Shown: positions 13,901 to 26,800 of the stretch, one piece after another
Position numbering within the stretch: position 1 is the stretch's first letter
How the letters are laid out: each line of letters opens with the position of its first letter
Assembly: GCF_024713945.1 (NCBI RefSeq)
Contig: NC_134677.1
Span: 2,297,001-2,361,000 of the forward strand
Direction of reading: 5' to 3'
Length of the DNA: 64,000 nucleotides
Origin: Dermatophagoides farinae
Taxonomy: Eukaryota; Arthropoda; Arachnida; Sarcoptiformes; Pyroglyphidae
Translations under genes and position numbers: made by a program
Notes under the pieces: model-generated
What the model saw: only the letters and a program-made list of their open reading frames with translations
What the model was told of the DNA's origin: nothing
Database searches by the model: none

Positions 13901-14740
13901 AAGAGAGAAAAAGGAAATCCAAATTGAAAATTCAATTTCATATAAATCGAAAGATTTATTTAGTTTTTTTCCCTATTTGGAATTTGGTGGAATTTCCGGT
14001 TTACTAACAGTGATGAATGAATGAATAAATTCTTGCCACTAAACGAATAGAATTTTTGAAAACAAAAAACAACAACAACGACAACAAACCAAGTTTATCC
14101 CGGTAAGTCAATCATTGATAGAATTTATAAAAAAAAAGAATTCAATTTATCAAATGGTTGATTCGCACGCAAAAAGGCTGGACCTCAAAAATGCTGTTTA
14201 GTTGTTTAGTTAGTTGGTTGGTCCATGTTCGGAAATCAACAACAAAAAAAAAACCTGATGGACCGATCAATCGACCTATCTATGGATAGAAAAAAAAACA
14301 TAGCAAGCAAAGAACAACAGTAGCAATAACAGCACTAGCATTAACAGACAATTAAGGTGATTAGATCAGCGGGCTACTGATTCACACTAACACACACATA
14401 CAACGTGATTGAATTCCGATTCTGGACAGTGTGAAAGAAAAAAAAACAGTTCAAACTCTGTCAACAAGAAATAAAAATTGATGACAACTATGGCAAAAAA
14501 AAATATCCGAAATAGAATCAGTCAATCGTCAGATTATGTGAAAACAAAATTGTATTGTTGATGGATACAATCAACAACAATGAAAAAAATCGATAGATCG
14601 ATGAACTTTGAACTCTATTAGGAAGATTAATAATCTTTTATACAATAATTTATGAATCAATTAATTAATTCGGTATGAATGAAAAGAAAGAAATCAAAAG
14701 AAGGAAAAAGCAAAAAAAAACTTGTCATCATTTCTTGAGT

Positions 14741-14839
<99 letters not shown>

Positions 14840-17800
14840 AGAATCATCGTTGATGATGATACACAAGGGACACTTTGGTCTGAAGTCAGTCTATCACATG
14901 GTCATCATCATCATCGTTATTATCAAGACAAAGCTGAATAAATGTGAAAAATATATTTCTATTATTCTAGATTACAAATGATCATTGATGATGGTGAAGA
15001 TGTATCATGATAAATGATTATTTTCCACACACACACACACACCTAAGAGAAACAAATTGTCATATATCGATTGACCTAAGCTAGCTCTATTTCGGTTTTA
15101 TTTGTTATAATATCATCTTTTTCAATTTTCCTGGGCATATGTTACGCATTTGGAATAGACAATAAGGAATGGATAGTTTCTTTCAATTGATTTTGATTGA
15201 ACAGTACAAATGGAAATGAAATCGAAAGTGTCTTTATGAGAGAGAGATAGAGAGAGAGGAGAAAAAAGATCATTAGCGTTACATAAACAATAAATATCAA
15301 TATATCTATCTATGTGACTGTGTTTTGTGTCACCATAGAAACACTGGTTGGCCATTTGAATCAATCAATCGTGAATCAATTTGAAATTCATGAACATATC
15401 ATCATCATCATCACAAACTGGCAGATTATTTTTGAATACAGGAAAAAAATTTGCAACACCTCGAAAAAAACAGTGAAAAAAAAATTCAATTCAAAATCCA
15501 ATTGAATCTAATGATAGGAATAGACATATTCATCCATCCATCCATCTATCTATCTATCTATCTATCTAATAATAGAAAGAAATGCATATGTATATGGACC
15601 ATGTGTTAAACACACGGACAACGGCCTCTCAATTTTTTGTTTCTTTTATTTTCAATTCATTCGCTTGATGTATGTGTTGTTGTTGTTATACGTAATTAAA
15701 CAACATCAACAACAACATTTCATGGTTTGATTAAATTGGGTCGATTAATCTGCATCACTTTTTTTTGAAACGAGATGTCCAACTGTTTTTATGTGTGTGT
15801 GAGTGTGTGCATCATTTTTGCGTGTAACACTAATTAAACTTTTTTGTTTTCCCCTAATTATTTTGGATATTCCAATGAAAGTGGAGGAAAAAAATTCATT
15901 CATTCAATTTTTTTTTGTTAATGCTAATTGACTAATCACCACACACATAGAATGAATAGTGATGATGCTTACCGCGCGTGTGTGTGTGTGTGTGTGTGTA
16001 TTGGCTACTGTAGTAAGTTGCCATCATCATCAATAAACATGGATGGTCTTCACACTGAAAATCTATTTATCTGGACAAATTAAACGAATTTTTGAATGAA
16101 AAGAATGAATGAATGAATGGAAAAAAAATCATCCAACAAAATTCATTGAAATTCTTGTTTTCAAAGCAAAGCAAAGCAACAACAACAAAACAAAAAAAAA
16201 CTAAATCGATAGGTTTGGTTTGAAATATAAAATGACCATTTGAGTAAAAAAAATAGTTTCACACATGCAGAGAGATGTGATGTGTTTTTCTTTTTGGTCT
16301 TTGATGATGAGCACTGTATGCGTGTGTGTGTGTGTTTGAGATTGAGAGTAGTCATTGATATATGGTTTTTTTTGCTGTTGGTATTTAACAAATGCAAATC
16401 GTTATTCTAGCTTAGTTCAAATCAATTCACAATTCAATTCGAAACCAAACGAAAAAAAATACGACTATACGACCACGAGCATCAATAACGGCTATATCTT
16501 TGTGATTATGTAATGCATCACACACACACACACACACACAAACACAAGCCGGACAGATCATCATTTATTTTCACTGTCAATTTACAATTCATTTACTGGC
16601 CATTTTTATTTTTATTCTATGGCTATTTTTTCACACACACACACACACACACACACATTTATCGAAATCAAATAATCTTGAAAGACATCTAATCAACAAC
16701 TGAGCATCGAAAGAAAAAAAAGAAGGCTTATATTGCATGCCAATGAAAAAGAAAAAAAAATTATCCAAAAAAAAAAATCAACCAGAAAAAAATTAACGCC
16801 CTAACACTTGGCAAAAAAAAAATTTCTATTTTAGAATGAATAAAAAAAGCTGGATTAACTTTAAAAAAAAAATTGATATATTTATAACATAGATCTACAC
16901 TCTACTCGCATTCAATTCAATTCAATTGTCCAGTTCAAAATAATGATGACGATCATCATCATCATCAATATTAAGGTGTATTCTTCTCAATAAATACACA
17001 CAATATGAATGAGAATGAAAATGGAAAAAAAATGAAAAATTACTTTAAATCCTTAAAATGTAAAGAAAAACTAGAGTATATATAGTAGGTTGATGTTTTG
17101 TATGTGTGTTTTTTTTTCTAATGATGACAGTAGTAGTGACCCTGTGTGTGTGTGTGTGTACGTATATGTCAATTGTTTGTTTCATCAAATGATTTTCAAT
17201 GAAAATAATGTCCATATGGTTTTGATGATTGTGGTCATTTAAGGGGACGAATGAAATGATGATGAAAAAAAAGAACATCATCCTCATAGAAATAAGAAAA
17301 CTAAACCTATCATCACAAATATAGACAACAACAACAAATGAACATTAATCAAACGAACATATTGGGATTTTCATTTTTTCCAGTTCATACAATACATCGA
17401 TTTCATTATGAAATCTCGATATAGAAAAAAAACCATCTTCTTTACAAAAAAAAAAAATACTTTGGGAAAAATAAAATTCAATTATTTAACCAAATATCAT
17501 CTAACTTTTTCTCACTTTTTTCATTACGAAATCATTATTATTTAGAAATGGTCAATGTGTGATGACCAATATGTCACATCATAATGAAATTTTTCTTTTT
17601 TCGTCACTAATAAAATTCATTCATTCATTCATTTTTTTCACATTGTCTTTACTAATATTATATATTGTATATGTAAGTGTTTTTGTGTGTGTGTGTGTGT
17701 GTGTGTATGTCTTGTTCTCACCTGAAATTGTGTTTTGTTGTTTATTCATCGTTGATGATGTTGTTTGACTCAATAAGGCACGTAGTCGATAATGTTTACA

Positions 17801-20800
17801 TTGTTTTCTTAAGTGACGACATGAATGATTATGATGACTATGTTGTCGTTGTTGTTGTTGTTGTTGTTGTTGTCGAGGACGATTTTGTTGTTGTTCTTGT
17901 CCATATTGCTTATTTTGTTTGTTAATTATGGTATCATCATCATCACCATTATTATTATTGGAACCATTTGAAGGTTGTAATTGTTTGTTATTGGTGGTAT
18001 CCATAGATCTATGATTGTCTAAACAAGTTACTGGTGATGATGATGATGATGTCGTTGTTATTATATTTTGACTATCATTTTGTCGACTAGTGGATTCAGA
18101 TGATTCAATTATTTCCGGTCGTTTATTTAGCGCTTTATTATTATTATCATCATCATTATTGTTGGTGATGGTGGTCAATGTCATATCCATTTGATTACTA
18201 CTAATAGTATCATCATTATATAAATCAGCATTTTGTCCATTTTGGATCATTTTTTCATTATCATAATTCATTTCTTTTTGTTGTTTTATATTCATATCCA
18301 AATCTTCCTCTTCTTTTTCTTGGCGTTCATTTTTATAATTAACTTTTGTTTGTCCACCATCAACACCAACATCATCGACATCATCATCATCATCATCATT
18401 CGTAGTTGTTTCCATAATTTCTTCATTATGGCATTCATTTATCAAAAATGATGAATCTGTTTTTGTTGTTGTTGGCTCCTTTTTTATAACGATGTCCATA
18501 ACAATATTTGGATTTTTATCCGGATTAGGATTTATTACATTGTGGCCATTTTTATTATTATTATTATCATCATCCTCGTTTAGATTGTTGTGGGCTAAAA
18601 TGGATGAAGGCACTGACTCACAAGTATCATCATCATCATTGTTGTTATTAATCGTTGATTTCTTTGCTTTCGAATCAATAATCACCGGTATGGCTGTCAT
18701 TGTTGATGTTGATGTTGCTGTTGTTGGTTTAGTAGAATTATTTTGGGCAGTATTATTTGTTGATTCAATAGAATCAATATTATCACCATCATCATTAACA
18801 ATATCATCATGATCTTTATCATCAATACATGAACAACAATCATCATCATCATCAATTTCATCATTATTATTATTCATGAATGATTGTAACCTTTGTGTTG
18901 TATATGGACAACAACCATTGATCACTTTATGATCGATAAATTGTAAAATATCGGATAAAGAAAAATCACGTGAACATGTACCACAAGTTAATTTATCCTC
19001 ATTATTATTCATTTGGCTTGCATTGGTAGCCGTCGTTATAAAATGTTGTTTTTGTTGTTGTTGTTGAGTGAAAGAGGTGAAGGAATTATTAGAAGATAAG
19101 GGAAAATGAGAAGAATGAGAAGTAGAACCATCACCAATATTATCAATAGTATGATTGTTGGGAAAACATTTTGAATTGGTGTTGAAACCATTTGTGGTAG
19201 TGTTGATTATTATCTGTGATTGGGTATGATTGGGCGTCTGGGAACTTAGCTTGGGCACTTTGGCTGAAAATTGGCTGAATGGGTCGGGTTCGTTTTCCTC
19301 GTAACAAGCTGAAGCTAATGTATGATAAAGACCATAAATTAATTAAAAAAAAATAAAATTCTACATTCATATGCTTTTATGAAGGGGGTGGTGCAGTGAG
19401 GGGTAGTAAAGTGAAAGTGTGGGAAAAAGAATTTGGTTCCTAAAACAAAAACTTATCATACTAAAATTGTATTTGATAGATATTTGATGAATGAGAAAAA
19501 AGATTAGCAAAAATAGAATTTATGTGAAAAGTGAAAAGAGAGAAAGAAAGAAAAAAAGGAAACAATTCCAAACATAATTCAATCATTTCTTAAATTTGAA
19601 ACGAATAAATGAATACATTCATTTAGTTTTTATTGTTGTTGTTCTGTTTTTTTTTTTTTTTTTTTTTTTTGGATAAATTGATTATGATTAGTGACAAGAC
19701 AAGAGTGAGAAAGAAAAGAAAAAAATGGAAATGACGTTTATAAATATTCGACAAACATCTGCAAAATATACGAAAAAAAATAAGAACAAAACTTTGATGC
19801 TGTTGTCGTGGTGAACGTTATCTTTTCATTGTCCATAATCAACTACTCTACAACGAACTCAAATGGATTTTAATGATGATGTATACACCATTATCATCTG
19901 GTCAATGAATAGTCTTGAAATATTTCACTATCACACACACACATATAAACATATGGTTTGGCGAGTCAAGAGGTCTAGACATGTGGTCAGACTAAAGAAC
20001 TACAACACTGTTGTTGTTGATGATGATGATCATCGTGATGATGACCATGCCGAATATGATCACAAAGATTAAAATGAAAAGTCATTTTTATATATTTGAA
20101 GATCGTACATGCAACAAAAAAAAACGACGCGTGTTAATTTGAAGAGAACATACACACACATACATAAACCAGAAAATCTAAAAAAAATTAGGAATCGTAG
20201 TGGTCGTACGAAAATATACAAATGAAAAAAAATTGAGCAACAAATTGGTCAGTCATTCACAAATGTTATGAGTGTGTGTGTGTGTGAATCGAAAGAAATT
20301 TAGGTCAACCGGATGACCAATATATGAATGTGTGTGTGTGTGTGGTTGGTTCGATTCGTTGCGGCTTTCGTTTTCTTGGCGTATAACGATTACACAAACA
20401 CACGATATACCCAGCAAAATATGAATCATTTAGATGTGAGGAGGGTGAACCATTTTCAACAATAAAGTAATCACTCATATTATCCAATCAAATCAACAAT
20501 GAATGAGGATCCATACATATGGAACAATTAATTTCATTTTCTCTCTCTCTCTCTCTTGTCCCCCTCTACTCCTCCATACAGAAAAATATCATCATCATAA
20601 TCATAATCATCCTCATCATCATGATGGAAAAGAAAAAAATCAATTGTAATTCATTCACGAATGTCATTCGAAATGGTCTGCCGTATTGTTCTTTGGTTTT
20701 CTGGAACTTTTTATTATCCACTTTTCTCTCTTTCTCAATATTGGTCAAACAAGCAATACTAATATTAATAAATGATTGTTTAGCTTGGAAAAAAACGAAA

Positions 20801-23800
20801 TATTCGTTCAATATTTAGCACTGGACATTGGACACATACAGGATCATTCATCATTTTTTTTTCACCCTCTTCATCAATATATAGAAAACGCGTGTGCACA
20901 CACTGATTGGCATTGGTGATACAATGGCAATGGTGCGTGTTGGTGTACCAATTGACCAATGGTCTAAATGCGACAATCATATAATCAAAATCGATCGATC
21001 TTCTTCTTCATCTTATTCGATTTTTGTCGATATTTTTTTTCTCTCTGTTGTATGTATAGAATATATACAAAACATACATAATACGTATGATACAATCCAA
21101 ATAGAATGAATATAAAAAAAATAAACCAGTGTATGGCATGTATGTGATTTGTCACATTGTCAGAAAAACCGACGACAAACGATTTACAAATGATGGTCGA
21201 ATATCATTTGAGGGAAAAACAAAAAAAATGGGAAAGTAACAGAACCAGCAGTAGAAATAAAACAAGAAAAAGAAACAAAGAATTCAATCAAAAAAAAAAA
21301 AAAAAAATACACAAGCGAATAATTTTTTTTGTGTTGATTGACCAGCTGGCCTGAATTCAAATACATTACACAGTGCAATGTTTTTTTTTTGGTCGCTGTT
21401 ATCACGAATGGCCAGTTGTGTTTTTGAATCCGGTAACAACAGAAGAAAACCTAAATATACAACTGTCATATATCACATCATTATTATATAATAAAATTAT
21501 CATTGGGTTAACCTAATTTCAACAATATCGACATGATTTTGATCAATTGTTTTTTGTTTAATTTTTTTTTGATTGTTAATAAAACTGGCCGGAAAGGATA
21601 TAACCATTAAGTGCATAAGTGTTGATAGAGAAAAAAATGGCCTTAACTGACAGAAAAAAAATTGGCCATAATTATCAATTCAATTAAATTATTCACAAAT
21701 TTGTCATTGGACTATTTTCATATGCACACGGAAACTGATTAGAGGCGAAATAATTTGTATCTGGTTATTGAGATAAAAAAAAGGCTACTAGACACGCACA
21801 ATAATCACAACAGTGGCAATCCAATCATTGCATAAAATAAATGATCGGTCACCAACCTCAATGAGAGAACTTTACACTAAAATAAATAAGAAAAAAAAAT
21901 TGAATAAAATCTAAAGATGGATATCTATCAATCAAGAAATGACAATAATAATTTGAATGGGAAAAAAAAATTTCCTCAATCATCAATTTAACATCATACA
22001 ACAAGTAATGTGAACAGAACAGAGAATTGCCGCAATATCCAAAAATATATCTACATAATATACAAGTTGCCAAGATTCTACAAAAAAAGAATCCCATTTC
22101 CTCATGTGTGGACAAAAACAAAAAAAATGGACACTCGAGAGACTCACAAGACATTTGATGTATGAAACATTAAATGACGTTCAATGACCTCCGGAACTTA
22201 TCCATTTGCCAACTTCTTTTGAAATTGAAATTCCACCATTCGTATTCTACAACTAGCCAATGGTGAGCTTCATCCATTAGATTTACTAGAAGCATCAATA
22301 AGAACATGTATGTGTGTGTGACTTGAGAATGCTGTTATTCTTGAACGAAGCAACAGTTTGAATTCTTTAAAATTGTTGTACCAACATCAAACATCAGCAT
22401 CATGTGAAAGAATCATATGGATAGTGATTACCTAAAAATAGCCGCCCCTTTTTGTTTTCATTGAGATACAAAAAGGCCAAACCACGACAATAATAACAAC
22501 AACCAAAACAATTGGCAAGCATCATTCAAACAAACAAACAAACAACACACACATTCCATTATTCATTCATCCATCCATCTAACCAAGAAAAAGAATGTTT
22601 GTATGTGTTGAGCATAAGTCCATTCCAAAATAACCAATTTTTTCCCTCATTTCACATACAAACAGTATACACATTCATTCTCTTTTTTTCTTTTTCCCCC
22701 TATTCCATTCAATTTACAATGATGCCGATCAGATTGAAGGCAACAACCACAAGCTAAAACGAAATCAAACCAATATGGATGTATGATATGTAAAAAGGAA
22801 AAAAAATTTAAATTATCTCTATTCATAATGGATTCTTTTTTCGCATTTGATTTTCATCTCTTTCTCACTCTCTCTTTTTTTGTTGTGTTTGATGGCTCGC
22901 TTATTCGATTCGGTTCTTTGCAAAGCTCAAAATAACTATCATACATCAATGGTATTGTGTATATGTTTGAATGTACAGTTTTTTTCTTTGGTGCCCAGTT
23001 GGCCACTTCCCAATTGGCCCAATAAACATATTTAAATATCCTAATGCACACACACACACATCAGTTGTTGTTTGCCGTCGGTTAAATAAATGATGACGAT
23101 GGTGACGAGCCAAATTCTTGGTGTCCTTATTCGTTTATTCTCTCTTCATAATGTGTATATGTGTGTATGCATGCAATCATTTTTCTCATTGCTTGAGCTA
23201 AGACGATTTTTACATTCTAGCCAATAAGCCATTCTTTTCGAAAAGAAAAACCATAAGGCAAGAAAAGAATGAAGGCTAAAATTAGTGGAATAAAAAGAAA
23301 GAAAAAAGCCAACCATTAATACTCTCTTGGTAAATATTGATCATCGCTGAAAATATACGCAGTATAACAGGAAAAAAAATCATCCATACAAATAAACATC
23401 AACCTTTAAACCAACCGACTAACTGAAATAACCAAAGACAAGACTCCAAATGGATTGGTTATACGGCCAATTTTTTTTCTCTCTCCCTCTCCTTTCTTCA
23501 TGTTGGGCGCCATTGGATGACGCCAATCGGACATGTGTGCTACACACACACACACACATAAACAAACATCAAGAATAACGAATGTTTGTATATGTGTGAG
23601 TTCTAATGAGAATAAAGAATTGTATGAAGAAAAAATCTTATGCTATTTTCGGACATGGATTTATCATCTTCATCATTATCTGAGGCACAAAAATACATAT
23701 GAGCTAAACATTTTGTTTTTGTTGAATTAGAATTTCAACGAAAATAAAAAGACCGAAATTTAGTTTCCACATAAAGTAGTAACACACACACATACACACA

Positions 23801-26800
23801 CACAAAACAACGCGACAAATAGCGGAAAATAAATGAAAGATTTGATCTTTTTTTTCTAACACACACACAAACACACACACAGATACTGTATCCTCGGAAT
23901 AACTATTTCTTAGTATTTACTGACTTGATGATCTAAAGATATTGGGCTGTCATTCTACATTGATTGTTGCCGTTGTACACACTTGTAAATGTATGCGACA
24001 TTAAAAGAATGAAATAAAATGAATGTGTTTTGGGTCAAGTTTCAAACTTTGTGAAATCATATTACGACGCAATAATAAAGTACATAAGATATATATGGAT
24101 GTTCTCTATGAGAACCAAACAACACACACATACACCACACAAAACAAAAGTAATACCAGAAGCAGCAAAAAAAAGATGAGAAATTTTTCTTCTAATATTT
24201 CGTGTCCGTTAGCTTTCGTTGTTCGTTTCGAATACAAAGATAATCATACCAGAAAAAAAGACTAAGGGATCGGGATTGAAAGAACGAAAATACTTTGAGA
24301 AAGTTTGATAACCTTGGTACCCAGGGTCATTTTGTTTCTTTCTTTCTTTTTCTCCCCTCTTCTCAATGGACCTTAAATCAAATTGAATTTGAAAAAAACC
24401 TTGATCATATAGTCAATCTTGACCGTGAAATATAATGGATAGATTGTTCATCTGATGTGTACACACGCACATAATAGATGCTAGTTCATCACATACAAAA
24501 ACATCATCAAATTATTATCGAGGGTCCCTTGGTCTAATTCAAGAAAGAGAGAGAGAGAAACCGACCGACCTGACCTTACAATTTACGGGAATGAATACCC
24601 GTATACACGAACAGACGACCTTCAAGCATCAATATTAATATTGACCGTGTTCGAGGTCATTCAAACAGACCAGAAAAAAAACAATGGCCAAGACCTTGCA
24701 AGATTTTTTTTTCCAGCTAAAAAACTTGTCTAAAGATGAGGTTCCCAAGATCGATGATGATGATTGACTATGATTGTTTTGATGATGATGATGATGGGAA
24801 CAAGGGTGCAGTATGTGTGTCTAAAATATACAATTTATAAGCATCGATAATAATCGGATCTAAAAAAAATTGTCAATGTTTCTCACACGCATACAAATGC
24901 TCAAAAACATGTTCAATGCTCTTGTTATATTTTATCATGCATAAAATAATCGCACCTTGCATAATGCATTTTTAATTTGAAAAAAAATAAAATAAAAATC
25001 TACTTTATAAATCTACCACATTCAAAATTCACAATCAGTATACCGTATCAATCAAATGTTGATATTATAAGAAAATAAAAAATTTACCGGTATTGATTTT
25101 GAATGGATGAATGAATGATAAAAAAAAATTCGGTTCATCCGGATTCAAATAAAACTAAAATAATATATATGATGGATAAAGACAAACAAGCAAACAAACA
25201 AACAACAAAAAAAATTATATTACATATTGTATAAGGCGCCAAAACAAACATTCATCATCATCAAGATTTTGATGAATTCCAATTGATGGCGTATTTATAT
25301 TGATTGTGTGTGTGTGTATGTGTTTATTTGGAACACATAGAGACCAAAAAAAAAAAACAAATCAACAAATAGAGACAACAGACGGAGAAGCTATTGTATA
25401 TTTATTTGGGTAAACAAAAAAAAAAAAAAATGGTTGAACGGACCACATCTATCTACTGCTCACTAATACTAATCATCATCAACATCATTCAAGAGGCCGA
25501 AATATATTTTTCTTTCTTTTCATTGGTTACTGTTGTTGTTGTTCAATTTCAATTTTTGCTCGGGATCCTATCCTAATGATAATATTGGGGGTGAATTGTG
25601 GGAATAAAATGTGGATGACTAAATTGCTGATAACAACAACAACAGCAACACAAGATAAAATGAAAAAATGGCCAAATCAAACAAAGTATGCATCGAAAAA
25701 CCCAAAAGCAAGCAAAAAAAAAAAAAAAAAAAAATGCGTGTATATGTGATTTCTGGTGCTGGTGTTTCGCTTATCATTTTTTTTTCTTTATTATTTCTTC
25801 TACAATCATCAAAACGAAACAAAGTCAAGAGGCTTTCCAAATAGCTAAATCCTAAATATCAACTACATTCTATACTGAACTACGGAACCAGAAAAAAAAT
25901 GGAAAGAAATAAAATGAGCAGAGCCAAAAGTAAATCTCATCATCATCATCATCGTCGTCGTCGTCGTCAACATTGTGCAGATGACGAAAGCTAACAATTA
26001 ATTAATATCAATCGACCAATAACCACCATCAACAAAAAAAAACCAACAACAACTATATATATGGTGGCCTCGATGGACAAACATAAACGCCTAATAGAAA
26101 AATGTTTTTTCTTTATTTGAGCCAATAGATTACAACGAATAATCACTCAAAAAAAGAGACCACAATGATGATGACAAAGGTCGTCAAGGTGATATAAACG
26201 AAATTATGAGTGACATTTGAGAGAACTTAAATCATATTTTTTTCTGGTTTTTCTTTCAACAAACACACATATACATGGAACACACACAAACAAACACCCA
26301 ACAGCCAAAAAAAAAATAATAATAAAAATTCAACATCACAGTGGCAGCCATAAATTTCCAGTTTGTATATATATACATTTAGAGCATTTGGCAAAATGTT
26401 TACAGCTTGGCCATCAACCGGACAGGTATCACAGTGAATGAAACAATCATCAGGAAAAAAATGATAAAAATAAAACAGAGGGAAAAAATGTAAAGAATAG
26501 AAAAATAGAGTCGAGTAAACGGAAATGTTTACAATTCGATCAATATTATTGGCAATTGCATTTAATCAAATCAACCATCAGAAAAAAAAGTCAGGCAAGA
26601 TACCAACGTCCAGATGATAGTCGCCTATGGTTATCTCATCATAACGTATCCGATGTAATAGATTTATATTTTGGAATACCAGAGAAAAAAAAACTCGATT
26701 TCGGTACAATATTTCTCTTGTTTGTTTCTCGCTATGTGTGTGTGTGTGTGTGTACGATAGAGACAGGTGTTTAGCTAACCAATGTTTGTATGTAATATTG

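Larger units (their letters stand above)
8557..17721 (-). other. BCL11: BCL11 intron 2 (9.2 kb)
   Basis: Phase-1 intron between GTGAG (17721) and TTTAG (8557). It holds no protein-like frame on either strand that I can defend, only repeat-driven frames. Contents include a 93-bp GA tract (14745-14837), CA/TG runs at 9295-9318, 15978-15999, 16519-16540 and 16632-16657, a TCTA run near 15545-15568, and A/T homopolymers. The vertebrate 34-residue exon 3 should lie here if present; I did not find it. Confidence 0.85.

Noticed and set aside
14675-14941. 88-codon plus-strand frame with a long Arg-Glu repeat, and its Ser-Leu mirror on the minus strand
   Set aside because: Produced entirely by the (AG)n microsatellite. 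There is no flanking protein-like sequence.
17621-17721. C-terminal extension of the CCHC-finger exon ([10 protein letters not shown] onward)
   Set aside because: It lies beyond the G|GTGAG donor and is translated from a TG repeat. Splicing at 17722 joins exon 3 in phase.
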